NCBI GenBank assembly: GCA_002027195.1 | Contig: MWJO01000067.1 | Location: 1 to 45,712 of the forward strand | DNA: 45,712 nt | Direction of reading: 5' to 3' | Source: Streptomyces sp. GKU 895 | GTDB lineage: Bacteria > Actinomycetota > Actinomycetes > Streptomycetales > Streptomycetaceae | In this document: in pieces, positions 25,773 through 34,522 of the stretch | Numbering within the stretch: position 1 is the first letter of the stretch | How the letters are laid out: each line of letters opens with the position of its first letter | The notes under the pieces: generated by a model | Told to the model about the DNA's origin: nothing | Database searches by the model: none | What the model saw: only the letters and a program-made list of their open reading frames with translations | Position numbers and translations under genes: made by a program

Positions 25773-26003
25773 ATGGCCAGTCCGCACAACATCGATCCGC
25801 GCGCTCTCGGTGACCCGCGCAACCACTACCCCACCGACGAGCAGTTCTACGCGAGCGACCGCCCGGCGCACCCCGTCCTCCCCGAGGACCGGCCCCGCGG
25901 CGGCGCCCACGACCCCTACAAACACCCCTGGACCTGGGGCACGATCGCGCTCGTCGCGTTCGTCGTGCTGATCGTCCTCATGGGGATCGCGCTCTTCCCG
26001 TAA
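25773..26003 (+). CDS. Small single-span membrane protein, function unknown
   Basis: A 76-residue protein: a hydrophilic, Pro/Asp/His-rich N-terminal 53 residues (DPRNHYPTDEQFYASDRPAH) and one C-terminal transmembrane helix (IALVAFVVLIVLMGIALF). With the helix last and a Pro/His-rich front it resembles a tail-anchored protein with the N-terminus in the cytoplasm. AGGAGTGAG sits 3-8 bases before ATG 25773. Its stop lies 8 bp from the stop of the convergent SDR. I recognise no family. Confidence 0.65.
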   Translation: MASPHNIDPRALGDPRNHYPTDEQFYASDRPAHPVLPEDRPRGGAHDPYKHPWTWGTIALVAFVVLIVLMGIALFP

Positions 26004-26011
26004 GAGCCCGC

Positions 26012-26815
26012 TCAGGGCTGCGGCGGCGCGTACGACCGCAGCCGGTCGTGGACGGCGTACCCGCCCGGGTGCGCCGCCCGCACCCGCGTCCCGCCGTCCA
26101 CCAGCAGATCCGCCCCGGTGATCCACTCGGCCGCGTCCGAGGCCAGCCACACGACGGCCCGCGCCACGTCCGCCGGCTCCCCGATCCGGCCGAGCGGCAG
26201 CCCCGCGGCGACCTCCGCCTCGCCCGGCTCCCACACGAAGCGGGCCATCTCGGTGCGGACGAGACCGGGCGAGACGGAGTTGACGCGGACGCGAGGGGCC
26301 AGCTCCCCGGCGAGCTGCCGGGTCAGATGGAGGAGGGCCGCCTTGCTGGTGCCGTAGGCGCCGATGTGCGGCCCGACGTGCGTGGCGCCCTCCGTGCAGA
26401 CGTTGATCACCGAACCGCCGTGCTCCCGCATCCACGCCCGCCACGCGCACTGCACGAGCCGCAGCGGTGCCTCGACGTTCACGGTGAAAGCCGTCCGCCA
26501 GGCGTCCGGGTCGGCGTCCATCAGCGGGCCGTACGGCTGGTTGGTCGCCGCGTTGTTGACGACGACGTCGATCCGCCCGAACGCCCGCAGGGCGAGCGCG
26601 GTCACCTCCGACAGATGAGCGGGGTCGGCCACGCTGCCCGCCACCCCGACGCCGCCCAGCTCGGCCGCGGTCCGCCGGACGTCCGCCGCGTCCCGCGCGG
26701 TCACGCACACCAGCACCCCGGCGTCCGCCAGCTGCCGGGCGACCTCGCGCCCGATGCCACGCGTCCCACCGGTGACGACGGCGGCCTTCCCGGCCAGCCC
26801 GTACGACGACGTCAT
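26012..26815 (-). CDS. SDR-family NAD(P)-dependent oxidoreductase
   Basis: A 267-residue classical short-chain dehydrogenase. TGGTRGIGREVARQLA near residue 16 is the cofactor loop, NNAATNQPYGPL the NNAG-like motif, and AYGTSKAALLHL the YxxxK active site; the expected catalytic Ser region reads INVCTEGATHVGPH, with Thr or Cys where Ser is usual. The C-terminal half SPGLVRTEMARFVWEP and GADLLVDGGTRV are normal. Substrate unknown. It is transcribed alone, away from the long leader at 26816-27211. Confidence 0.9.
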   Translation of the reverse strand: MTSSYGLAGKAAVVTGGTRGIGREVARQLADAGVLVCVTARDAADVRRTAAELGGVGVAGSVADPAHLSEVTALALRAFGRIDVVVNNAATNQPYGPLMDADPDAWRTAFTVNVEAPLRLVQCAWRAWMREHGGSVINVCTEGATHVGPHIGAYGTSKAALLHLTRQLAGELAPRVRVNSVSPGLVRTEMARFVWEPGEAEVAAGLPLGRIGEPADVARAVVWLASDAAEWITGADLLVDGGTRVRAAHPGGYAVHDRLRSYAPPQP

Positions 26816-27211
26816 CGGCGTACCGTCTCATGACGGACCGTCAGATGACAGGGGAGCCGACGGACGTGTAGGCCGAACGGGTGAGCTCGTCGGCAGGGCA
26901 TATCAGGGCAAATACCTGCATAAACGAGCCAATCAACACAGGGGACTTGTGATAGTTACCCCATGTTTTCAGCCCCATAGAGCGGACCCCTGCTCATTTG
27001 GTTAATCTGTAGCCGACGGACAGCAGTACGGGGTCCCACCCACACCCACGGTCCGTCCTGGGGCAAGCCGATCACCACGGCCTGTACTCACCAGAGTTAC
27101 CGGCGCCACCGCGTCCGAACTGATTTGACTCAGACCCGAGCGGGCGTCCGGCGCCAGGCCGCATCCTGGCTGGTACGCCCCGAGGGTGACCCGACACATA
27201 AGGAGTGCGCG
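26816..27211. other. Long divergent intergenic region, lower GC
   Basis: 396 bp with no gene I can support, between the SDR (minus) and the small gene at 27212 (plus). It is clearly lower in GC than its surroundings at 26900-27010 and has an 11-bp direct repeat AGCCGACGGAC at 26855-26865 and 27011-27021. It probably carries both promoters and a long untranslated leader; TTTGACT at 27123-27129 is a possible -35. No riboswitch class was recognised. Confidence 0.45.
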
Positions 27212-27384
27212 GTGACACCGGAGAAGACGAATCGCGAGCAACGCCCCAAGGAACGTCCGGAGCGCGCCGGCCGCAGGCCGGCCAGCTCGGCAGCCTCGAC
27301 GTCTGGGCGCGGTCCGCCCCCATCCGCCTCGCGGGCTACGAAGAAGACCTGGCCGAGCCCCACATCCTGCCCAGCGTGGACTGA
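27212..27384 (+). CDS. Small conserved-looking protein of about 57 residues (one frameshift)
   Basis: A GTG at 27212 with an ideal AGGAG 6 bases upstream reads TPEKTNREQRPKERPERA, then the frame breaks in the GGCCGCAGGCCGGCC tract (27262-27285); with one base restored it continues QAGQLGSLDVWARSAPIRLA and then GYEEDLAEPHILPSVD to TGA 27384. The span is 3n+2, the same single-base loss seen in neighbours. The product is charged at the front, has no Cys, no signal or membrane segment, and ends in an aromatic/acidic segment of a kind seen in small precursor or regulatory peptides. A very strong hairpin starts 28 bp after the stop. I do not recognise the family; no maturation enzyme is adjacent. 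Confidence 0.55.
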
Positions 27385-27411
27385 CCCGGTCGGTCCCCTT
27401 CGCGATCGCCG

Positions 27412-27446
27412 TCGGCATGGGTGTGCGCCACGCACGCCCATGCCGA
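27412..27446. terminator. Very strong 16-bp hairpin between convergent genes
   Basis: A 16-bp stem (27412-27427 with 27431-27446; one G-T pair, the rest canonical) and a CCA loop. Inner arm GTGCG pairs with CGCAC, outer TCGGCATGGG with CCCATGCCGA. It separates the small gene from the convergent amidase gene and is the best terminator in the window. Confidence 0.75.
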
Positions 27447-27483
27447 TCCGCATGTGCACCCACACGAACGGGGTTGACCCGGC

Positions 27484-28825
27484 TCAGTCCAGCGGTGCCG
27501 TCCGCTGCCACGGATGCAGCTTCTCCAGCTGCTCCGCCGTCTCCAGCAGCACCGCCTCCGAGCCCGGGCGGCCGACCAGTTGCACGGCGGTGGGGGCGCC
27601 GGACGGCAGGGTGCCGAACGGGACCGCCATCGCGGGCCAGCCGGTGAGGTTCCACGGCGGGGTCAGGGGCGAGTAGTTGGTGTTGGCCAGGACGTTGCGC
27701 AGCCAGCCGCGCTCGTGCCAGGGCGCCGACGCGGGGGAGCGGCGGGCCAGCGCCGGGGTGAGCAGGATGTCGTACTCCTCGAAGAACGGCTCCAGACGGC
27801 GGCGCAGTTCCTCGCGGGCCTTGCCGGTGCCGACCGTCTTCACGAAACGGCGGCCGACCGCCGCGTGCACCCGGGTGCGGCGGGTCAGCAGGGAGGGGTC
27901 CAGGCCCTGGGCGTCCTCCGCCGTGCCCGCCGTCCAGTGGGCGAGCGAGGTGAAGCTCAGCGACATCGGGTACGACGGGTCGGCGCGGCGCACCTGGTGG
28001 CCGGCCTTCATGAGCGCCTCGGCGGCGTCCCGGGCGGCCGTCCTGTAGGGCGCGGTGATCGCGATGCCGGCGATCGGGCTGCGCAGGGAGACGGCCACCT
28101 TGCGCATCCCGGACTCGGCCGGTCGTACGAACTCGGCGTCCGCCAGGATGCCCAGCATCAGCCGCGCGTCCTCCACCGTCGTCGCCAGCGGGCCGTTCTC
28201 GGACATGCCGAACCAGTCGCCGTCGCTGACGCCCGCCGGGACCACGCCGTGACCCGGCTTGATGGTGACGAGGCCGCAGTTGGCCGCCGGGATGCGCAAG
28301 GAGCCCATGCCGTCGTTGCCGAGGGCGATCGGGACCAGTCCGGCGGCGACGGCGGCCGCGCTGCCGCCGGAGGAGCCGCCCGCCGTGCGCGAGGTGTCCC
28401 ACGGGTTGCGGGCGGTGCCGTGGACGCCCTCGGTCGTACCGAAGACGCACAGCTCGGGCACGTTGGTCAGGCCCACGACCACCGCGCCGGCGGCACGCAG
28501 CCGGGCGACCGTCACATGGTCCTTCGCCGACGGCGTGTCGGGCGTGGCCGCCGAGCCGACGCGCTTGGACTCGCCCCGCACCGCGAGATTGTCCTTGACG
28601 GCCACCGGCACCCCGGCGAGGGGCAGTTCGGCCAGGTCGCACGGGCCCCCACCTCGTCGCCTCGGCGAGCGCCGCCTCGGCCCGTACCGTGCGGAAGGCG
28701 CCGACGCGGCCGTCGAGCCGCTCGATCCGGGCGAGGTGCTCGGCCACCACCTCGCGGGGCGTGGCCCGCTTCTCCCGCACGGCGGCGGCGATCTCGGCGG
28801 CGGTCCGGCCGGTCCAGCTGGTCAC
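27484..28825 (-). CDS. Amidase-signature family amidase (one frameshift)
   Basis: About 447 residues after repair. The amidase-signature core is present: catalytic Lys in VAVKDNLAVRG, the Gly/Ser-rich TAGGSSGGSAAAVAAG with the cis-Ser, and the nucleophile Ser region DGMGSLRIPAANCGL (the usual DxGGSIR varied to DGMGSLR). Start GTG 28825 (TSWTGRTAAEIAAAVREK) has GAGGAG 5 bases upstream. The frame breaks in a C5 run at 28646-28650; removing one base gives a continuous LAEAT..DLAELPLAGVPVAVKD. It hydrolyses an unknown amide. It follows the LacI gene on the same strand with a 107-bp gap and probably its own promoter. Confidence 0.86.
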
Positions 28826-28932
28826 GGTCTCTCCTCGTACTGGCGAGTATGTAGGGAGAACTGTGCCCCGGCTCGGTCGCGGAGTCGAGAGGGCGACGCT
28901 GTCCGACGCCGACCCGCCCTCCGGGTCTGGCG

Positions 28933-29978
28933 TCAGGCCTCGCGGGCCGCTCCCGTGCTGCCCCGTTCGATCAGTCGCGGCACCGGAACGCGTACGGTCC
29001 GTGCCGGTCCGCCGTCCAGGAGCGCGGTCAGTTCCCTGGCCGCCGTGCGTCCGAACTCGACGCTGTCCCGGGACAGTGCGGACAGCCACGGCTTGACCAT
29101 GCGGCACAGGGCCGAGTCCTCCCACGAGACCACGGACACGTCCGCCGGCACCGACCGGCCCAGCTCGGTCGCGGCGGCGGCGCCGGCGACAGCCATCACG
29201 TCGTTGTCGTAGATCAGCGCGGTCGGCGGGTCGGCGGACTCCAGGACCCGGCGGGTGACGGCCGCGCCCTCGGCGTCGGAGTAGTCGGTGGTCACCGACC
29301 GCACCCCGGTGAGGCCGCGCCGCTCGGCCTCGGCGCGCAGGGTGCGGATGCGGCGCTCGGTGTGGGCGAGGCCGGGCAGGCCCGCGATGTGCACGATCCG
29401 GCGGTGGCCGAGGGCGTAGAGGCCGTCCACCACCGAGGCCATCGCGCCCGCGTCGTCCGCCCACACCGTCGACAGTCCGGGGTGGCGTTCGTCGGGCGCG
29501 CGCCGATCACCACGGCGGGCAGGCCGAGTTCGTCCAGGAGATGGGGACGCGGGTCGGCGGTGCGCGGGTCGACCACCAGCACGCCGTCCACCCGGTGCTC
29601 GGCCCACCAGCGCCGGTAGACCGCGCACTCGTCGGCGACGTCCTCCACCACCTGGAAGAGCAGCCCGAGATGACGTTCCGCGAGCACCTCCTGGATGCCG
29701 GAGACGAGTTGGAGGAAGAACGAGTCCACGCCGAGGGTGTCCGCGGGGCGGGCCAGCACGAAACCGACCGTGGCCGCGCCCTCGCCGGACAGGGCGCGGG
29801 CCGCCGTGCTGGGCCGCCAGCCCAGTTCCTCGGCGACCTGCCGCACCCGGTCCCGGGTCTCCTCGGAGACCCCGGGCCGGCCGTTCAGGGCGAAGGAGAC
29901 CGCGCTCTGGGAGACGCCGGCATGCCGCGCGATGTCCTTCATCGTGGGCCGACGGGCCGGTGAGCGCTTGCCTGACAC
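28933..29978 (-). CDS. LacI-family transcriptional regulator of the glycan locus (one frameshift)
   Basis: About 348 residues after repair. N-terminal HTH and hinge helix: PTMKDIARHAGVSQSAVSFA, LNGRPGVSEETRDRVRQVAE and ELGWRPSTAARALSGEG. The periplasmic-binding-like sensor follows (TVGFVLARPADTLGVDSFFL; YALGHRRIVHIAGLPGLAHT; ADVSVVSWEDSALCRM). The frame breaks at 29494-29496 (CCC on the coding strand); one extra C gives ARPDERHPGLSTVWADD. GTG 29978 is used as start; ATG at the PTMKDI position is also possible. It is divergent from the binding-protein gene, and the gap contains an array of dyads, so it almost certainly represses the N-glycan operon and is released by an imported glycan. Confidence 0.87.
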
Positions 29979-30019
29979 CGTGCTTCCCCATTCCTGCGAA
30001 GGATTTCGCGCCAGCATGC

Positions 30020-30075
30020 ACTAATACGGTTCAGCGCTCAAGAAGCTAAACCGCATTAGTCACTAATTCGATTAG
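30020..30075. promoter_or_regulatory. LacI operator array (four CTAAT half-sites plus an AGCGCT core)
   Basis: ACTAATACGGTT (30020-30031) and AACCGCATTAGT (30049-30060) are inverted arms with one mismatch. Between them TTCAGCGCTCAA (30030-30041) is a near-dyad with the AGCGCT core common to LacI-family operators. ATTAGT-C-ACTAAT (30055-30067) and CTAAT-TCG-ATTAG (30063-30075) are further perfect dyads that overlap. All lie between the divergent LacI and binding-protein genes and probably serve the LacI regulator. Confidence 0.72.
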
Positions 30076-30194
30076 CTCTGTGAGGGTTATTGACGGGCCC
30101 TCGGCGGGGCGTGCAGGGTCTGCGTCGTCGGCCGACCCACCGCACATCCGTCCACTCCGCCGCACCGACCCATTGCCCAAGGAGGCCGTTCGCC

Positions 30195-31484
30195 GTGCCC
30201 GTTTCCCGCAGAGCCCTGGTCGCCGCCGCCGTCTGTCTCGTCCTGCCGCTGAGCGCCTGCGGCTCCGGAGGCGACGACGGCGGCTCGACCGACGCCTCCG
30301 GCAAGGTCGAGGGCGACATCACCTTCCAGACCTGGAACCTCAGGGCCAATTTCAAGCCGTATTTCGAGGGCCTGATCGCCGACTTCGAGAAGAAGTACCC
30401 CGGCACCGAGGTCAAATGGGTCGACCAGCCCGCCGAGGGCTACGCCGACAAGATCAGCGCCGACGCCGCCGGCGGCACCCTGCCCGACGTCGTCAACGTC
30501 TCCCCGGACCTCGTCGCCCCGCTCGCCAAGGCCGGCCTCGCGCTCGACCTCGACAAGGCGGCCGGGCAGTACAGGAAGGAGTACCTGGAGGGGGCGTGGG
30601 CCAGCCATCGGATACCGGGCATGACCGGCACGTACGCCTTCCCCTGGTACCTCAACACCGGGCCGCTGTTCTACAACAAGTCCCTGTTCGAGAAGGCGGG
30701 CCTCGACCCCGACCAGCCGCCGAAGACGTACGACGAACTCTTCAGCGACGCCCTCCAGATCGCGAAGAACAGCGACGGAGAGGTCTCCACCCTCGCCAAC
30801 GTGCCCACCATCGAGGACTTCGGCCGCTACGGCGTCCCGCTGATGAACCCCGCCGGCACCGCCTTCGCCTTCAACGACGCGAAGGGCGTCGAACTCCTGA
30901 CGAAGTACAAGCAGTTGTACGACGCCAAGGCCCTCGACCCGCAGGCGCTGACCGCCACCCCCGAGTCGTCCGGCAAGAAGTTCCTCACCGAGGCCGTCGC
31001 CATGAACCCCGGCAGCGCCCTCGACCTCGGCAACTTCAAGAAGCAGGCGCCCAACCTGTACAAGAACATCGGCATCACCGACCAGATCACCAGCACCGGC
31101 CACGTCAACATGTACGTGATGGGCGTGATGGTGAACGCGCAGACCAAGAGGAAGCCGGCCGCGGTCGCCTTCGCGCACTACGTCACCGACGCCGCGCACC
31201 AGATGTCCTTCGCCAAGCAGGTCGCCATCTTCCCGAGCACCGCCGGCTCCCTGGACGACCCGTACTTCACCAAGGAGGACGGGACGGACGAGACACGGGT
31301 GCGGGTCGCCGCCGCCAAGTCGCTGAAGAGCGCGGTCAATTACACGCCGGTGCTGTTCAGCGAGCAGATGAAGACGGCGCTGCGCAACGAGGTCGCCAAG
31401 GCGCTCCAGGGCAAGGAGAGCCCGAAGGAAGCTCTTGACAACGCTGTCAAGGCCTGCGACACGCTGCTCCGGCAGCAGGGCTAG
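30195..31484 (+). CDS. Sugar-binding lipoprotein of the N-glycan importer
   Basis: A 429-residue solute-binding protein of extracellular family 1. Signal: SRRALVAAAVCLVLPLSAC with lipobox LSAC, lipidated Cys22. Mature start GDITFQTWNLRANFKPYFEG is typical of CUT1 oligosaccharide binders; PLFYNKSLFEKAGLDPDQPP and QVAIFPSTAGSLDDPYF support it. Start GTG 30195 has AAGGAGG 11 bases upstream. It is the first gene of an operon running to at least 39583 and is followed within 2 bp by a permease gene. Context says the ligand is an N-glycan fragment (mannose-containing oligosaccharide). Confidence 0.93.
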   Translation: MPVSRRALVAAAVCLVLPLSACGSGGDDGGSTDASGKVEGDITFQTWNLRANFKPYFEGLIADFEKKYPGTEVKWVDQPAEGYADKISADAAGGTLPDVVNVSPDLVAPLAKAGLALDLDKAAGQYRKEYLEGAWASHRIPGMTGTYAFPWYLNTGPLFYNKSLFEKAGLDPDQPPKTYDELFSDALQIAKNSDGEVSTLANVPTIEDFGRYGVPLMNPAGTAFAFNDAKGVELLTKYKQLYDAKALDPQALTATPESSGKKFLTEAVAMNPGSALDLGNFKKQAPNLYKNIGITDQITSTGHVNMYVMGVMVNAQTKRKPAAVAFAHYVTDAAHQMSFAKQVAIFPSTAGSLDDPYFTKEDGTDETRVRVAAAKSLKSAVNYTPVLFSEQMKTALRNEVAKALQGKESPKEALDNAVKACDTLLRQQG

Positions 31485-31486
31485 TC

Positions 31487-32398
31487 ATGCTGATGCCGTC
31501 GACCGGGCCCCGGACACGTACCGTGCGTGTCCGGCGCCAACTGCCCACCAGCCCTTGGCTCTTCGCCGCGCCCGGCCTGCTGGTCATTGGCGCGTTCATC
31601 CTGTACCCGTTCGCGTCGACCCTGGTGAACGCCTTCACCGACCGGCGCACCCTGATCCCGGGCGAGTTCGTCGGGCTCGCCAACTTCCGTGAGCTGCTGC
31701 ACGACGACATGTTCTGGATCGGCCTGCGCAATAGTGCGGTGTACGTCCTCGGAGTCGTCCCCGCCCTCGTGGTCCTGCCGCTGCTGCTCGCCCTGCTCGT
31801 GCAGAAGAACATCCCCGGCATCACCTTCTTCCGGTCCGCCTTCTACACCCCGGTCGTCGCCTCGATCGTGGTGGTCGGCCTGATCTGGGTGTGGCTCCTC
31901 GACGAACGCGGCCTGATCAACGCGCTGTTGGAGACGATCGGGGTGGGCCGGGTCGGCTTTCTGAGCGACCAGTGGCTGCTCCTGATGAGCGCGATGGCCG
32001 TCACGGTCTGGAAGGGCCTCGGCTACTACATGATCATTTATCTGGCGGCGCTGGCGAACGTCCCGCGTGAACTGCACGAGGCCGCGGCCGTGGACGGGGC
32101 GGGTGCGGTACGGCGCTTCCTCACGGTGACCGTGCCGGCCGTCCGCTCGACCATGGCCCTGGTCGGGGCGCTGTCCTCGGTCGCCGCCTTCAAGGTGTTC
32201 TCCGAGGTGTACCTGATGGCGGGCCCGAGCGGCGGCCCGGCGGGTGAGGACACCACGCTCGTGATGCTCGTCCAGCGCACCGGCACCGGACTGACCGGCC
32301 GCGTCGGCTACGCCTCCGCCATCTCCGTCGTCGTCTTCGTCGTCACCGTCGCCCTGATGCTGCTCGTGCTGCGGGCGGACCGCAGGAGTGAGTCATGA
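31487..32398 (+). CDS. Carbohydrate ABC transporter permease (MalF/CUT1 type)
   Basis: A 303-residue integral membrane protein with six spans, the first SPWLFAAPGLLVIGAFILYP. EAA-loop motif EAAAVDGAGAVRRFLTVTVP. ATG 31487 is 2 bp after the upstream stop; ATG 31493 is an alternative. It overlaps the next permease by 4 bp (ATGA). Forms the channel with that permease. Confidence 0.93.
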   Translation: MLMPSTGPRTRTVRVRRQLPTSPWLFAAPGLLVIGAFILYPFASTLVNAFTDRRTLIPGEFVGLANFRELLHDDMFWIGLRNSAVYVLGVVPALVVLPLLLALLVQKNIPGITFFRSAFYTPVVASIVVVGLIWVWLLDERGLINALLETIGVGRVGFLSDQWLLLMSAMAVTVWKGLGYYMIIYLAALANVPRELHEAAAVDGAGAVRRFLTVTVPAVRSTMALVGALSSVAAFKVFSEVYLMAGPSGGPAGEDTTLVMLVQRTGTGLTGRVGYASAISVVVFVVTVALMLLVLRADRRSES

Positions 32399-33225
32399 CC
32401 CGGGTGCGCACAGGGGAGTTGGTCCTCCGGTACGTGCTGCTGCTCGCCGTACTCGCCCTGACCGTGGGCCCGTTCCTGTGGCAGCTGTCGACCTCCCTGA
32501 AGGGGCCCACCGAGGACATCTACAGCTCCCCGCCGGCCTTCCTGCCCCACCACCCCACCCTGCACAACTACGAACGGGTCTCGGAAACCATCCCCGTCTG
32601 GGACTACGCGTTCAACTCGCTGAAGGTCGCCACCGCCAACGTCGTCACCAACTGCGTCGGCGCCGCCCTCGCCGGGTACGCCCTGGCCCGTCTGCGCTAC
32701 CGGGGCCGCCGGGTCGCCACCCTCGCCTTCATCCTGGCGATGCTCGTGCCGGTGGAGGGCATCATCATCGCCCAGTTCACGACCATGCGGGAGCTCGGCC
32801 TGAACAACACCCTGATCGGGGTGGTCCTGCCGGGCTGCATCGGCGCGATGAACGTGCTGCTGATGCGCAACGCCTTCCTCAACCTGCCGTACGAGATCGA
32901 GGAGGCGGCCTACGTCGACGGCGCCAACGTGTGGCAGCGGTTCCTGCGGATCGCGGTCCCGTCCGTCAAGGGCACCCTGGCCGTCGTCGCGATCTTCGCC
33001 TTCATGGGTGCCTGGGACGACTTCCTGTGGCCGCTCATCGTGCTGAGCGACCCGTCCAAGTTCACGCTCACCATCGGCCTCAACTACCTGCACGGCACCT
33101 TCGCCAACGACGAACGCCTCGTCGCCGCGGGCACGGTCATCGCCGTGGCCCCGCTGATCGCCCTCTTCGCCTGTCTCCAGCGGTACTTCTTCCGCGGGGT
33201 GGGCGAGGGTGCGGTCAAGGGCTGA
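32395..33225 (+). CDS. Carbohydrate ABC transporter permease (MalG/CUT1 type)
   Basis: A 276-residue partner permease. First span LVLRYVLLLAVLALTVGPFL; EAA-loop motif EEAAYVDGANVWQRFLRIAV, followed by the typical end LFACLQRYFFRGVGEGAVKG. Translationally coupled to the upstream permease. No ATPase gene follows, so energy must come from a protein encoded elsewhere, in Streptomyces normally MsiK. Confidence 0.94.
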   Translation: MTRVRTGELVLRYVLLLAVLALTVGPFLWQLSTSLKGPTEDIYSSPPAFLPHHPTLHNYERVSETIPVWDYAFNSLKVATANVVTNCVGAALAGYALARLRYRGRRVATLAFILAMLVPVEGIIIAQFTTMRELGLNNTLIGVVLPGCIGAMNVLLMRNAFLNLPYEIEEAAYVDGANVWQRFLRIAVPSVKGTLAVVAIFAFMGAWDDFLWPLIVLSDPSKFTLTIGLNYLHGTFANDERLVAAGTVIAVAPLIALFACLQRYFFRGVGEGAVKG

Positions 33226-33265
33226 ACCACCCCCTGGGCCACTTCCTGAGTCGCAAGGACACCGC

Positions 33266-34522
33266 ATGCCTTCTGCCGTGCGCTTCGGCGTCAACTACAC
33301 CCCCAGCGAAGGGTGGTTCCACCACTGGCTCGACTTCGACCTGGACTCCGTACGGGCCGACCTCGACTCGATCGCCGAGCTCGGCCTCGACCACATCCGG
33401 GTCTTCCCGCTGTGGCCGTACTTCCAGCCCAACCGCACCCTGATCCGTCCCGCCGCCGTCGACCAGCTGGTGCGGCTGGCCGACGCCGCCGCCGAACGCG
33501 GCCTGGACGTCAACGTCGACGGCCTGCAAGGGCACTTGAGCAGCTTCGACTTCCTGCCGGCGTGGACCAGGACCTGGCACCGGCGCAATCTGTTCACCGA
33601 CCCGGACGTCATCGAGGGACAGGCGGCCTATCTGCGGACGCTCGCCGCCGCCCTGGCCGACCGGCCCAACTTCATCGGCATGACCCTCGGCAACGAGGTC
33701 AACCAGTTCTCGGCAGGCCCCCATCCCGACCCCGACCGGGCCACGTCCGACCAGATCGACGCCTGGCTGACGCGGCTGCTGGCCGCGTGCGAGGAGGGCG
33801 CGCCGGGCCGGCTGCATCTGCACGCCGAGTACGACGCCACCTGGTACCAGGACGACCAGCCCTTCACCCCGGCCCAGGCCGCCCGCCTCGGTGCGGTCAC
33901 CGCAGTGCACTCCTGGGTGTTCAACGGCACCGCCCAGCGGCACGGCCGTACCGCCGTGCCGACCGAACACCACGCCGCCTACCTCGTCGAGCTGAGCAAG
34001 GCCTGGGCCGACGACCCGCACCGCCCCGTCTGGCTCCAGGAGGTCGGCGCCCCCGCGCCCCTGGTCCCGCCCGAGCACGCCGCCGCCTTCACCGAGGCGA
34101 CCGTCGCGGGCGCCCTGGACTGCACCGGCCTGTGGGGCATCACCTGGTGGTGCTCGCACGACGTGTCAAGGGAACTGGCGGACTTCCCGTCGCTCGAATA
34201 CGGTCTCGGCCTCCTCACCAACGACCGCCGGCCCAAGGACATCGCCCGCGTCCTGGCGAAGACGGCGCGCGAGCACACCTACGCCCCGGCCCCGCGCACC
34301 ACGGCCCTGGTCGTCCCCGCGCACCCGTCGAGGCGGTCGATGTGCGCCCCTGGCGGACCCGTCTACGACGCCTTCTTCCGGCTCGTCGCCGACGGGGCCC
34401 GACCCACCACCGTCCTCGACACCCACGCCGCCGACGCCGACCACCTCGCCGCCCGCGGCATCACCGAAACCGTCACGTCCGACCAGGTACTCCCCACCCC
34501 ACAAGGAGGCACCCGCTCGTGA
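33266..34522 (+). CDS. GH5-type glycoside hydrolase, probable intracellular beta-mannosidase (GH5_18-like)
   Basis: A 418-residue TIM-barrel protein of clan GH-A. The acid/base Glu is E144 (MTLGNEVNQF) and the nucleophile E259 (VWLQEVGAP); RFGVNYTPSEGWFHHW and LDHIRVFPLWPYFQP open the barrel. There is no signal peptide, so it acts inside the cell on imported sugar. Placed with a GH85 endoglycosidase and GH38 alpha-mannosidase, the best fit is GH5 subfamily 18, whose characterised bacterial members (bifidobacterial, Streptomyces) cut the Man-beta-1,4-GlcNAc bond of the N-glycan core. Subfamily assignment is inference; a mannan-active GH5 cannot be excluded. A tail of about 50 residues after 365 lies beyond the catalytic barrel. 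Its stop overlaps the next start by 4 bp. Confidence 0.82.
   Translation: MPSAVRFGVNYTPSEGWFHHWLDFDLDSVRADLDSIAELGLDHIRVFPLWPYFQPNRTLIRPAAVDQLVRLADAAAERGLDVNVDGLQGHLSSFDFLPAWTRTWHRRNLFTDPDVIEGQAAYLRTLAAALADRPNFIGMTLGNEVNQFSAGPHPDPDRATSDQIDAWLTRLLAACEEGAPGRLHLHAEYDATWYQDDQPFTPAQAARLGAVTAVHSWVFNGTAQRHGRTAVPTEHHAAYLVELSKAWADDPHRPVWLQEVGAPAPLVPPEHAAAFTEATVAGALDCTGLWGITWWCSHDVSRELADFPSLEYGLGLLTNDRRPKDIARVLAKTAREHTYAPAPRTTALVVPAHPSRRSMCAPGGPVYDAFFRLVADGARPTTVLDTHAADADHLAARGITETVTSDQVLPTPQGGTRS

Noticed and set aside
33313..34518. A long + frame that runs through the GH5 gene into GH85
   Set aside because: Upstream of 34519 it is Arg/Pro-rich shadow in the wrong frame of the GH5 gene; GH85 has its own GTG, ribosome site and Tat-type signal at 34519.
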